Below, in pieces: positions 1-7,550 of a DNA stretch of 64,000 bases. The notes beneath the pieces are model-generated. The model ran no database searches, had not been told where the DNA came from, and saw nothing but the letters and a program-made list of their open reading frames with translations. How positions within the stretch are numbered: the stretch's first letter is position 1; the number at the start of each line of letters is the position of its first letter. Origin of the DNA: Bradyrhizobium sp. G127 (GTDB lineage Bacteria; Pseudomonadota; Alphaproteobacteria; Rhizobiales; Xanthobacteraceae). Location: NCBI RefSeq assembly GCF_021502575.1, contig NZ_JAKFGN010000001.1, positions 1,674,001 through 1,738,000 on the forward strand, read 5' to 3'. Both the position numbers and the translations under genes were made by a program.

Positions 1-1
1 C

Positions 2-697
2 TACAATATCGTCGTAATGCCGCAGCGCGATCAGCTTCGGCTGGTGTTCGAGATTCTCGACGAAGATGCGCGGGTGCGGATCATTGTGGTCCGCTCGGTC
101 GGTGAGCATTTCTCTAGCGGCGGCAATATCGGCGGCTTTATGGAAGCAACGCCCGAGCATGTGTCGAAGCTGGCGTGGAATATCGCTGCTCCGGCACGTT
201 GCGCCAAGCCGGTGATTGTCGCGAACCGCGGCTATTGCTTCGGCGTCGGATTTGAACTGTCGCTGGCCTGCGATTTCCGGATCGCATCGGAGACCACCCT
301 TTATGCGCTTCCTGAGCAGAAGCTAGGCCAGATTCCGGGCTCAGGCGGTTCCGCCCGGCTGCAGAAGATGATCGGCATCACGCGCACCAAGGACATCGTG
401 ATGCGGTCGAAGCGCATTTCCGGCAAGCAGGCGCAGGAATGGGGCATCGCCACGGAGTGCGTTCCCGATGGCGATCTGGAGAAAGCCACCGATAAGCTTG
501 TCGATGAACTTCGCACTTTCTCGCCGTTGGCGCAGCGCACCGCCAAGAAACTTCTGAACGATACGGAAGATTCGACGCTCGCCATCGCCATCGAACTGGA
601 AGGCCATTGCTATAGCCGGTTGCGGCAGTCGGATGACTTCAAAGAGGGCGTAGAGGCTTTCAACAGCAAGCGTGCGCCGAAGTTTACCGGCCGCTGA
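2..697 (+). CDS. Enoyl-CoA hydratase/isomerase (crotonase) family, 5' end cut off
   Basis: The reading frame is open from base 2 (Y-N-I-V-V-M-P), so the start lies before the window; the ATG at 17 is probably internal. Crotonase fold: the oxyanion-hole segment SSGGNIGGF sits near the visible N-terminus, GYCFGVGFELSLACD forms the second half of the CoA/oxyanion pocket, and PEQKLGQIPGSGG covers the usual second active-site region. The family adds water to, or isomerises, 2-enoyl-CoA esters in the cytoplasm. The substrate cannot be read from the sequence; the neighbouring HAAT transporter and pcaHG suggest aromatic-acid catabolism, which is inference. A strong hairpin follows the stop. Confidence 0.85.
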   Translation, partial: YNIVVMPQRDQLRLVFEILDEDARVRIIVVRSVGEHFSSGGNIGGFMEATPEHVSKLAWNIAAPARCAKPVIVANRGYCFGVGFELSLACDFRIASETTLYALPEQKLGQIPGSGGSARLQKMIGITRTKDIVMRSKRISGKQAQEWGIATECVPDGDLEKATDKLVDELRTFSPLAQRTAKKLLNDTEDSTLAIAIELEGHCYSRLRQSDDFKEGVEAFNSKRAPKFTGR

Positions 698-712
698 TAG
701 CGGATATGAGGA

Positions 713-739
713 GGGCAATCCGGCTTGACCGGATTGCCC
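713..739 (+). terminator. Hairpin after the enoyl-CoA hydratase gene
   Basis: GGGCAATCCGG (713-723) and CCGGATTGCCC (729-739) form a perfect 11-bp stem with loop CTTGA, 16 bases past the stop codon. The following tract (TAATAAAAG) is AT-rich but not a T run. It is probably a transcription terminator or a 3'-end-stabilising hairpin. Confidence 0.6.
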
Positions 740-1131
740 TAATAAAAGACCGTTGCCGAATCGCGCGATCTCAAGACGCGGGACCGCCGGGACGGAATGT
801 TGCTCATTTCAGTGACCCACAGGTATGGCCATCGTCTGAGATTGGATTGGCGGTCCCACGGTAGTCCGCATTCCTTCATGTCCCTCCCAATTCGCTCGGG
901 ATTGCTCCGCCATCGACCCGGCCCATGCGGCTTTTTTGCACTGCAGGACGATCCGTTCTTCAGGGACGCAATCGATGCGGACCTGATAGGCTGCTATGCG
1001 CCCGTGCAAAAAATGCCAAAACCGAACGCTTCCCGACCCCGAACGGGAGTTAAGCGAGCCTTTCGAGATATTTTGCTGCGACAACGGGCATGACGTAAGC
1101 TAAGGCAAAACAAACCGGAGCGGGGGCAGAG
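740..1131. other. Non-coding stretch before the HAAT operon
   Basis: About 390 bases with no convincing gene. Overlapping 90-100 codon frames on both strands (around 797-1093) lack a ribosome binding site, recognisable motifs and normal composition. The last 60 bases should hold the promoter of the substrate-binding protein gene, but no consensus boxes could be fixed by eye. A GGAGCGGGGG ribosome binding region lies just before the ATG at 1132. Confidence 0.5.
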
Positions 1132-2307
1132 ATGAACAAGGCGGCAAAATTCTTATGCGTGCTGGCGACTGCCGGCTTGATGTCTGGTGCGGCCTGCGCC
1201 GATGTGATCAAGGTCGGTGTCATCGGCACCATGTCCGGGCCGTTTGCGTTGTTCGGCCAGAATTTCAAGGCTGGCATCGAAGCCTGGGTGGCGGAGCATG
1301 GCTCCAAGGTCGCGGGGCATGATGTCGAATTCATCTATCGCGATGAGGAATCGCCCAATCCGGCCAAGTCCAAGGCGCTTGCCCAGGAGCTTCTGGTCAA
1401 GGACAAGGTGCAATATCTCGCGGGCTTCTATTTCACGCCCGATGCATTGGCGGTCGCGCCTCTGCTCGAAGAATCCAAGACCCCAATGGTCGTATTCAAC
1501 GCGGCGACGTCGGTCATCGTTGAGAAAAGTCCGTATATCGTCCGCACCTCCTTTACGATGTGGCAGAACACGGTGCCTGCCGCAAAAGTTGCGAAGGTCA
1601 AGGGTGCCAAGAAGGTCGTGATTGCTGTCACCGATTATGGTCCCGGTATCGATGCCGAAGCGGCCTTCAAGAAGACATTCGAGTCGGAAGGCGGAACGAT
1701 CGTCGAAGCGATTCGCATGCCGATCAATACCACGGACTTCAGTCCGATCATGCAGCGTATCAAGAACTCCGGCGCCGATACGATTTTCACGTTTCTTCCC
1801 GCCGGTCCCCCGACCGTGAGCTTTGTGAAGTCGTACATCGATAACGGCCTTAAGTCGGCAAATGTCGGTTTGATCTCGCTGGGTGACGTGCTGAGCGAAT
1901 CCGACCTGCCAAGCCTTGGCGACAACAGCATCGGTCTCCTGTCCACTTACCACTACGCGTTGTCGCATGCTTCTCCTGAAAACAAGGCGTTTCTCGAGCG
2001 CCTCGCCAAAACCGGCATGCCGGATGACAAGGTGACGATGACCTCGGTCGCGGCCTACGATGGAGCTCGTGTTATTTACAAGATGATTGAGGCAACCAAC
2101 GGCCAGCGCGATCCAGAAAAGGCTGTGGCTGCGGTCAAGGGCATGAAGTGGATCAGCCCGCGTGGCCCGGTCTCGATTGATCCGGCAACGCGCCATATCA
2201 CGCAGAACATATATCTGCGCGAAGTGACCAAGCAGGACGGCAAGCTGATCAACAAGGAAATTCAGACGTTCGAGGCTCAGCCGGATTGGGCGCTGGTCAA
2301 GAACTGA
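1132..2307 (+). CDS. HAAT-type ABC transporter substrate-binding protein (LivJ-like)
   Basis: A 391-residue periplasmic binding protein of the branched-chain amino acid/amide/aromatic-acid family (Peripla_BP_6). A Sec signal peptide occupies about residues 1-23, ending in SGAACA. The mature part begins with the family pattern IKVGVIGTMSGPFALFGQNFKAG, and the two-lobed fold continues through AKKVVIAVTDYGPG. It captures the ligand for the permeases and ATPases encoded directly downstream. Neighbouring pcaHG suggest an aromatic carboxylate, but true amino acids remain possible. A stable hairpin lies between this gene and the permease gene. Confidence 0.9.
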   Translation: MNKAAKFLCVLATAGLMSGAACADVIKVGVIGTMSGPFALFGQNFKAGIEAWVAEHGSKVAGHDVEFIYRDEESPNPAKSKALAQELLVKDKVQYLAGFYFTPDALAVAPLLEESKTPMVVFNAATSVIVEKSPYIVRTSFTMWQNTVPAAKVAKVKGAKKVVIAVTDYGPGIDAEAAFKKTFESEGGTIVEAIRMPINTTDFSPIMQRIKNSGADTIFTFLPAGPPTVSFVKSYIDNGLKSANVGLISLGDVLSESDLPSLGDNSIGLLSTYHYALSHASPENKAFLERLAKTGMPDDKVTMTSVAAYDGARVIYKMIEATNGQRDPEKAVAAVKGMKWISPRGPVSIDPATRHITQNIYLREVTKQDGKLINKEIQTFEAQPDWALVKN

Positions 2308-2326
2308 ACCCTGCCGTTAGGTGGAG

Positions 2327-2352
2327 ATTGGTGCGAGTATGCTCGCGCCAAT
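2327..2352 (+). other. Intercistronic hairpin between binding protein and permease genes
   Basis: ATTGGTGCGAG (2327-2337) pairs with CTCGCGCCAAT (2342-2352) with one G-U pair and loop TATG. No T run follows, so it more likely protects the upstream mRNA or partly attenuates read-through than stops transcription completely. Confidence 0.5.
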
Positions 2353-2481
2353 TGCATTGTCATCCAGTCAGCGGACCAACATAGCGATGCCCAGCGATCC
2401 GCGATCTCCGCAATTTATCGATGGGCGGCGCGTTGTATCCGATGGTGATATCGGTCAGAGAACGTGCGTGAGGCGGCACCG

Positions 2482-3348
2482 ATGCTGACCGCGCTGAGCA
2501 TCGGGCTCGATGCGCTGTCCTACGGGATGGTGCTGTTCATGATCTCCATCGGTCTTTCGATCATGATGGGGCTGATGCGCGTCGTGAATTTGGCGCACGG
2601 CGCATTCGCAATGATCGGCGGTTACCTTGCATCTTATGCATTGAAGACGCTCGGCATCAGTTATCCGGTTGCCATCGTGCTGGCCGTGATAGGCACGATC
2701 ATCATCTCGATCCCCTTCGAGGTTCTGCTCTATCGTCGCATCTACCGCCGATCCGAGGCCCTGACTCAGATTCTGCTGACTATCGGGATCACATTCGTCG
2801 TCATCGGCCTCGCGAACTTTGTCTTGGGCCCGACATCGAAATCGATTCCGGTGCCAGCGGCTTTGAGCGGTCCCTTCGATCTCGGCTTTCGCATGATCCC
2901 CACGCATCGGCTGCTGGTAATCGCCTGCGGCGCGGTGACAGCGTTGCTGCTGTGGCTGCTGATCGACAAGACCGAGTTTGGCGTGCGAATGCGCGCGGCG
3001 GTCGATAACGGCGACATGGCGGAATCTCTCGGTATCCGCACCCAATGGATCTATTCGGCGACCTTTGCGCTCGCGGTGGGGCTGGCGGCGTTCGGCGGCG
3101 TTCTCGGCGCGGAGATGCTGCCTATCGAGCCGTTTTACGCGCTGCGCTACATGGTCACATTTCTTGTCGTTGTGTCGGTCGGCGGCGCGGGCTCGATTCT
3201 CGGCGCACTCGCAGCCTCGTTATTTCTTGGTCTCGCGGACACCACCGGAAAGTATCTCGCGCCGGAGTACGGAGAGTTCTTTTTTTATCTCGCCGTGATT
3301 TTCACCGTGTTTCTGTTCCCGCGTGGTCTTCTCGGGCGAGCGCACTGA
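2482..3348 (+). CDS. HAAT ABC transporter permease, LivH type
   Basis: A 288-residue inner-membrane protein with about eight hydrophobic segments. The hallmark LivH segment MGLMRVVNLAHGAFAMIGGY lies near residues 30-50, and the EAA-like loop ETFGVRMRAAVDNGDMAESLGI appears as KTEFGVRMRAAV and what follows in the second half. The upstream GTG at 2464 is in frame, but the ATG at 2482 is preceded by GAGGCGG at good spacing, so it is preferred. It forms the transmembrane channel with the LivM-type protein encoded next. Confidence 0.9.
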   Translation: MLTALSIGLDALSYGMVLFMISIGLSIMMGLMRVVNLAHGAFAMIGGYLASYALKTLGISYPVAIVLAVIGTIIISIPFEVLLYRRIYRRSEALTQILLTIGITFVVIGLANFVLGPTSKSIPVPAALSGPFDLGFRMIPTHRLLVIACGAVTALLLWLLIDKTEFGVRMRAAVDNGDMAESLGIRTQWIYSATFALAVGLAAFGGVLGAEMLPIEPFYALRYMVTFLVVVSVGGAGSILGALAASLFLGLADTTGKYLAPEYGEFFFYLAVIFTVFLFPRGLLGRAH

Positions 3349-3349
3349 C

Positions 3350-4351
3350 ATGACCGAGCAGATCGTCAGATACGATGTACCCCGGCGGGGGATTCCGTTT
3401 CAGCCGGAGGCCATTGGTCTGCTGACTGTCGTGGCGTTGGGCGCCATAGGATACTTCGCGTTTCCCGACGATCTCGCGTTTCTGACAAGGCTGATTAGCA
3501 TCACATTTCTGGTTTTGTCACTTGATCTCGTCACCGGTTATTGCGGGGTCGCGACGCTGGGGCAGGCCGCGTTGTTCGGCGTCAGTGCCTACGCGGTGGG
3601 TAACGCGTGTATCGCAGGCATCACAAACCCGTTGGTTCTATTGGCGATAGGAGCATTGGCTGGAATGTTGATGGGGCTGGTCTCAGGCGCGCTGATCACA
3701 AGATTTCAGGGACTGCCGCAGCTCGTTCTCTCGATCGCCATCGGCCAGCTCGTCAGTTCGCTGGCGAACAAGCTGTCATCGCTGACTGGTGGCAGTGATG
3801 GTCTGTCCGGCATCACGCCTGCGCCGATTTTCGGAATGTTTTCGTTCGATATGTACAGCCGCACCTCGTACATCTTTTCGCTGATAACGCTTGCGATTGT
3901 CATGACCCTGCTGCTGCGGTTTGTGCGTTCCCCCTTCGGCCTGTTGTGCCGCGGGATCAAGGATGACGGCTTGCGGGCGTTGATGATCGGGGCATCACCC
4001 TATCCGCGGCTTGTCATCATGTACGGCGTATCGGGCGTGGTTGCGGGCCTCGGCGGAGCGCTGATGGCGATCAACACCGGGGTCGTCGGTCTCGACAGCG
4101 TGAGTTTTGAGCGATCCGCCGAGGTTCTCATCATGCTGGTGCTGGGTGGTGCCGGGAATCTTTGGGGCGCACTGGCCGGCGCGGTGATCTTTCAGATCTT
4201 CGAGCACATCGTTTCGGCGGCAAATCCATTTCACTGGATGACTTTGGTGGGGGTTCTTCTGATCGTTATCGTGATCTTCGCGCCGCGCGGTATCGGATAT
4301 GGTGTCGCTTCGCTCTGGACATCGCATATGCGGCGGAGGCCTATGCGATGA
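3350..4351 (+). CDS. HAAT ABC transporter permease, LivM type
   Basis: A 333-residue polytopic membrane protein. Family hallmarks are SLDLVTGYCGVATLGQAALFGVSAYA in the first third, GGSDGLSGI in the middle, and FGLLCRGIKDDGLRALMIG as the cytoplasmic coupling loop. The ATG at 3350 follows the LivH-type stop by one base and gives the typical short polar N-terminus; an in-frame GTG at 3323 inside the upstream gene is rejected. It is the second permease subunit of the same transporter. Confidence 0.9.
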   Translation: MTEQIVRYDVPRRGIPFQPEAIGLLTVVALGAIGYFAFPDDLAFLTRLISITFLVLSLDLVTGYCGVATLGQAALFGVSAYAVGNACIAGITNPLVLLAIGALAGMLMGLVSGALITRFQGLPQLVLSIAIGQLVSSLANKLSSLTGGSDGLSGITPAPIFGMFSFDMYSRTSYIFSLITLAIVMTLLLRFVRSPFGLLCRGIKDDGLRALMIGASPYPRLVIMYGVSGVVAGLGGALMAINTGVVGLDSVSFERSAEVLIMLVLGGAGNLWGALAGAVIFQIFEHIVSAANPFHWMTLVGVLLIVIVIFAPRGIGYGVASLWTSHMRRRPMR

Positions 4352-5112
4352 GCCCGCTGCTCGAATTGCGCAATGTCTCGAAATCCTTTGGTGGACTGCA
4401 TGTCAACCGGGACGTATCGTTCGATCTCGGCAAGGGGGATCGCGTTGCGCTGATTGGTCCCAATGGTGCGGGCAAGACCACACTGGTGAATGTAATTTCC
4501 GGCGGTCTCGCCCCTTCTGAGGGCCGTGTTTTCTTTGAGGGCAATGATGTCACAGCGGTCTCGATTCCCGGGCGGGTACAGCGGGGACTGGCGCGGACCT
4601 TTCAGATCACCCGTCTTTTTACGAGTTTGACGGTCGCCGAGAATGTCGCGCTGGCGGTCATGCAGCGCAAAGGCATGACGCGCCGCTTCTTGTCGGCGGC
4701 GACGTTTGCGCCCGACGTGCGCGACGAATGGATGCATATTCTGGCCATACTCGGCATCGCCCATTTGTTTCATTTTCCAGTCTCCAGGCTTGCTTATGGC
4801 CAGCAGCGCCTGCTTGATCTCGCGATCGGCCTCGCGCTGACGCCGAAGGTCTTGCTGCTGGATGAACCGGCCGCGGGCGTGCCCCACGATGAAGCGCCGA
4901 AAATCCTTGAAGCAATCAATCGCCTGCCGCCGGACATCGCTGTTTTGATGATCGATCACGACATGGACCTCGTTTTCAGGTTTGCAAACCGCGTGCTTGT
5001 GCTCGCAAATGGCCGCCTCATCTTCGAAGGCAGTCCGGCGGATGTGACGAAAGACGACGAAGTGCGCCGGGCCTATCTCGGGAGCTATGCCGATGCCAGC
5101 CATACGGCTTGA
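4348..5112 (+). CDS. HAAT ABC transporter ATP-binding protein, LivG type
   Basis: A 254-residue ATPase. Walker A is GPNGAGKTT (about residues 36-44), the LivG-type segment GLARTFQITRLFTSLTVAENV follows, the signature is replaced by the LivG form LAYGQQRLLDLAIGLA, and Walker B is VLLLDEPAAG with the H-loop DHDMDLVF. The start overlaps the LivM stop as ATGA. It powers transport from the cytoplasmic face together with the LivF-type ATPase. Confidence 0.92.
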   Translation: MSPLLELRNVSKSFGGLHVNRDVSFDLGKGDRVALIGPNGAGKTTLVNVISGGLAPSEGRVFFEGNDVTAVSIPGRVQRGLARTFQITRLFTSLTVAENVALAVMQRKGMTRRFLSAATFAPDVRDEWMHILAILGIAHLFHFPVSRLAYGQQRLLDLAIGLALTPKVLLLDEPAAGVPHDEAPKILEAINRLPPDIAVLMIDHDMDLVFRFANRVLVLANGRLIFEGSPADVTKDDEVRRAYLGSYADASHTA

Positions 5113-5806
5113 AGTGGAGCGCCTGAGCGCGGGCTATGGCCAGACACAGATCGTGTCGGAGATGTCGTTCGACGTTCCGGCCGGAGGCCGGCTTGCGATC
5201 CTCGGCCGCAATGGTGTCGGCAAGACCACGCTGCTGGCCACCCTGATGGGGCTTTCGACACAGCATCAGGGCCGCATTCTTGCCGATGGGCGGGACATCA
5301 GTAGATTTCGAACATCGGCGCGGGCGCTCTGTGGAATGGGATACGTCCCGCAGACCCGCGATATTTTCCGCTCGCTGACAGTGGATGAGAATCTTGCGAC
5401 AGGTTTGAAGACACGGGAACGAAGCGCGCTTTCCGAGGCTTATGACATGTTTCCGCGGCTGGCGGAGCGGCGTCGGCACTACGGGCTTCAATTGTCGGGA
5501 GGGGAACAGCAGATGCTTGCGATGGCGCGGACCCTGCTGGGCAAGCCATCGATCCTGCTGCTGGACGAACCTCTCGAGGGTTTGGCACCGGTGATCTGCG
5601 ACCAGTTGATGGAAACGATCTCCATGCTCGCGACCAGCGGGGATATGACCATCCTCCTGGTGGAGCAGCAGATCGAGCGTGCGCTTAATTTCGCTGACCG
5701 CGTTATTGTGGTGGAGCGTGGCCGTTCGGTCTGGGAAGGGGCATCGGCGGAATTGAAATCGGACGAACCCTTGGTGAACAAGTTGCTTGGCGTGGGAATT
5801 CACTGA
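5087..5806 (+). CDS. HAAT ABC transporter ATP-binding protein, LivF type
   Basis: A 239-residue ATPase: Walker A GRNGVGKTT, the LivF-typical GMGYVPQTRDIFRSLTVDENL, signature LSGGEQQMLAMAR, Walker B ILLLDEPLEGLAP and VEQQ switch. It overlaps the LivG gene by 26 bases; an ATG at 5093 is an equally possible start. It is the last gene of this five-gene transporter operon, and 149 bases separate it from pcaH. Confidence 0.92.
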   Translation: MPMPAIRLEVERLSAGYGQTQIVSEMSFDVPAGGRLAILGRNGVGKTTLLATLMGLSTQHQGRILADGRDISRFRTSARALCGMGYVPQTRDIFRSLTVDENLATGLKTRERSALSEAYDMFPRLAERRRHYGLQLSGGEQQMLAMARTLLGKPSILLLDEPLEGLAPVICDQLMETISMLATSGDMTILLVEQQIERALNFADRVIVVERGRSVWEGASAELKSDEPLVNKLLGVGIH

Positions 5807-5876
5807 ACCGGCCGCGAGAGTTGGCCAGAAAAATGAATGCCTGACGATAATCTGCCTATGAACTTGTTGCGATTGG

Positions 5877-5897
5877 TCATTGATGTTGATCATTGAT
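5877..5897. promoter_or_regulatory. Repeated TCATTGAT in the pcaH upstream region
   Basis: TCATTGAT occurs at 5877-5884 and again at 5890-5897, 13 bases apart, within the 149-base gap before pcaH. The second copy lies in the imperfect palindrome ATCATTGAT. The spacing places both on one DNA face plus a little more than a turn. It could be an activator or repressor site for pcaHG, but no pca regulator gene is in the window. Confidence 0.35.
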
Positions 5898-5955
5898 AAT
5901 GTGTGATGTGGCGCGAAAAATTTAAACTCTTGATGTCGTAAAAAAGGGGCTGTTG

Positions 5956-6657
5956 ATGACCCTGATCTATCCGCGGGAAAGCAACGCCGCCCATGCGCCC
6001 CGGCTGTCGCCGGCATACAAGAGCACGGTGTTGCGCTCGCCGACCAAGCCGCTGGTAATCGTTCCGCACACGCTATCGGAACTGACCGGTCCGGTGTACG
6101 GCCACGAGACGGTGCGCCCGAACGACAACGATCTGACAATCCAGCACAAGGGCGAACCGCTCGGCGAGCGCATTATCGTTCATGGTCATGTGCGTGACGA
6201 AGATGGGCGGGGCGTACCCCATACGCTGCTGGAAATATGGCAGGCGAACGCGTGCGGACGATATATTCATGTCGTGGACCAGCATCCAGCGCCGATCGAC
6301 CCGAACTTTACCGGCGCGGGCCGCGCGCAGACTGACAGCGAGGGCTATTATCGCTTCGTCACCATCAAGCCCGGCGCGTATCCGTGGGGCAATCATCCCA
6401 ATGCGTGGCGGCCGGCGCATATCCATTTCTCGCTGTTCGGCCATTCGTTTATCTCGCGGCTGGTGACGCAGATGTATTTCCCCGGCGATCCGCTGTTTGC
6501 CTACGATCCGATTTTTAATTCGGTGATGGACGAGAAGGCGCGTATGCGAATGGTGTCGAGTTTCGATCTGGAAAATACAAAGCCTGATTGGGCGTTGTGT
6601 TACCGCTTCGACATCGTGCTGCGCGGGCGCAACGCTACGCCTTTGGATCGCGACTGA
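5956..6657 (+). CDS. pcaH: Protocatechuate 3,4-dioxygenase beta subunit
   Basis: A 233-residue intradiol dioxygenase beta chain. The family N-terminal extension (SPAYKSTVLRSPTKPL) is present, followed by the beta-sandwich core HGHVRDEDGRGVPHTLLEIWQAN. The Fe(III) ligands of this family are two Tyr and two His; here the His pair lies in RPAHIHFSLFG, with Tyr in GRYIHV and GYYRFV as likely ligands. With PcaG it cleaves protocatechuate to 3-carboxy-cis,cis-muconate. The ATG at 5956 has AAGGGGC upstream; the TTG just before it is rejected. Later pathway genes (pcaBDC) are not in the window. Confidence 0.95.
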   Translation: MTLIYPRESNAAHAPRLSPAYKSTVLRSPTKPLVIVPHTLSELTGPVYGHETVRPNDNDLTIQHKGEPLGERIIVHGHVRDEDGRGVPHTLLEIWQANACGRYIHVVDQHPAPIDPNFTGAGRAQTDSEGYYRFVTIKPGAYPWGNHPNAWRPAHIHFSLFGHSFISRLVTQMYFPGDPLFAYDPIFNSVMDEKARMRMVSSFDLENTKPDWALCYRFDIVLRGRNATPLDRD

Positions 6658-7247
6658 TGAGCAACATCACGCCATCTCAGACTGTCGGTCCTTATTTCAA
6701 GTACGGTTTGACACCGAGCCGCGACTACCAATGGAACGACGCCTTCAGCAACGATCTGGTCACACCGGATGTTTCCGGTGAGCGTATTCGCATTGTCGGT
6801 CAGGTGTTCGATGGTGCCGGTGCGGTTATTCCGGATGCCATGCTCGAAATCTGGCAGGCGGATGCGCAGGGCCGTTTTGCCGATCCGCAGGATACACGCG
6901 CGCTTCCTAACGCAGCCTTTAAGGGTTTTGGCCGCTGCGGGGCCGATGCCAATGGCGGGTATTCCTTCCACACCATCAGGCCCGGTCCGGTGCCCGGACC
7001 TAGCGGCCAGCCGCAGGCAGCGCATGTTCTTCTCGCCATCTTCGCGCGCGGCATGACGCAGCAGGCGATCACGCGGATTTATTTCGAGGATGAGGAGGCC
7101 GCCAACGCTGCCGACCCAGTCCTTGCGCTGGTCCCGGCGAAACGCCGTGGGACACTGATTGCAAGGCGGGAGCAGGGCGCCGTCGTGGCCTATCGGTTCG
7201 ACGTACATCTGCAGGGCGACAAGGAAACCGTTTTCTTCGATCTGTGA
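6657..7247 (+). CDS. pcaG: Protocatechuate 3,4-dioxygenase alpha subunit
   Basis: A 196-residue alpha chain beginning with the usual SQTVGPYFKYGLTP. It shares the intradiol core (DAMLEIWQADAQGRF) but has AAHVLLAIFARGM where PcaH has its His-x-His pair. It therefore lacks iron ligands, as expected for alpha subunits. The start overlaps the pcaH stop (TGATG), so the two chains are translationally coupled. An 8-bp hairpin (GGTGGGAC/GTCCCGCC, 7270-7291) follows the stop. Confidence 0.95.
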   Translation: MSNITPSQTVGPYFKYGLTPSRDYQWNDAFSNDLVTPDVSGERIRIVGQVFDGAGAVIPDAMLEIWQADAQGRFADPQDTRALPNAAFKGFGRCGADANGGYSFHTIRPGPVPGPSGQPQAAHVLLAIFARGMTQQAITRIYFEDEEAANAADPVLALVPAKRRGTLIARREQGAVVAYRFDVHLQGDKETVFFDL

Positions 7248-7493
7248 ATCCGGGTGGCTGCCTTGGTTGGGTGGGACATATCCGTCCCGCCTGCAGTAGC
7301 GCGCTGGAGACATCTCCGCCGTCGTCCTAGGGCGGTGCAGAATTATGCATCAAAAATATCAGCATATATTTTGTGCAAATGCTCGACTTTGTATGCAATT
7401 CAGGCGAACTCAAAGACGTCGCCGCCTTTATCAGTTTTATGAAATCGCATCATTTTCAGTAGCTTGATCCTATTTTTAAGAGACTCTTAGGAT

Positions 7494-7510
7494 TTGGCAC
7501 GATGCTTGCG
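7494..7510 (+). promoter_or_regulatory. Sigma-54 promoter of the ABC-amidase operon
   Basis: TTGGCACGATGCTTGCG matches the -24/-12 consensus (TTGGCACR-N4-TTGCW), with GG at 7496-7497 and GC at 7508-7509 exactly ten bases apart. The expected transcription start is near 7520, about 30 bases before the first gene. The upstream 150 bases (7340-7410) are AT-rich with several TGCA-containing stretches where an enhancer-binding protein such as NtrC might bind, but no clean site could be assigned. The 7248-7493 gap contains no gene. Confidence 0.8.
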
Positions 7511-7550
7511 AAGTTCCCCCCAGCGAAGTCTCAACGGGGTGGAGAGCATC

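Noticed and set aside
797-1093. 98- and 91-codon frames on both strands in the gap before the first ABC operon
   Set aside because: Overlap each other, lack ribosome binding sites and do not resemble known proteins.
1153-2196. A 347-codon minus-strand frame opposite the first binding protein gene
   Set aside because: His/Arg-rich shadow product without motifs; the sense gene has a signal peptide and family fold.
7340-7410. Possible NtrC enhancer sites (TGCA-containing stretches) upstream of the first sigma-54 promoter
   Set aside because: None has two good inverted half-sites at the right spacing, so no site is called.
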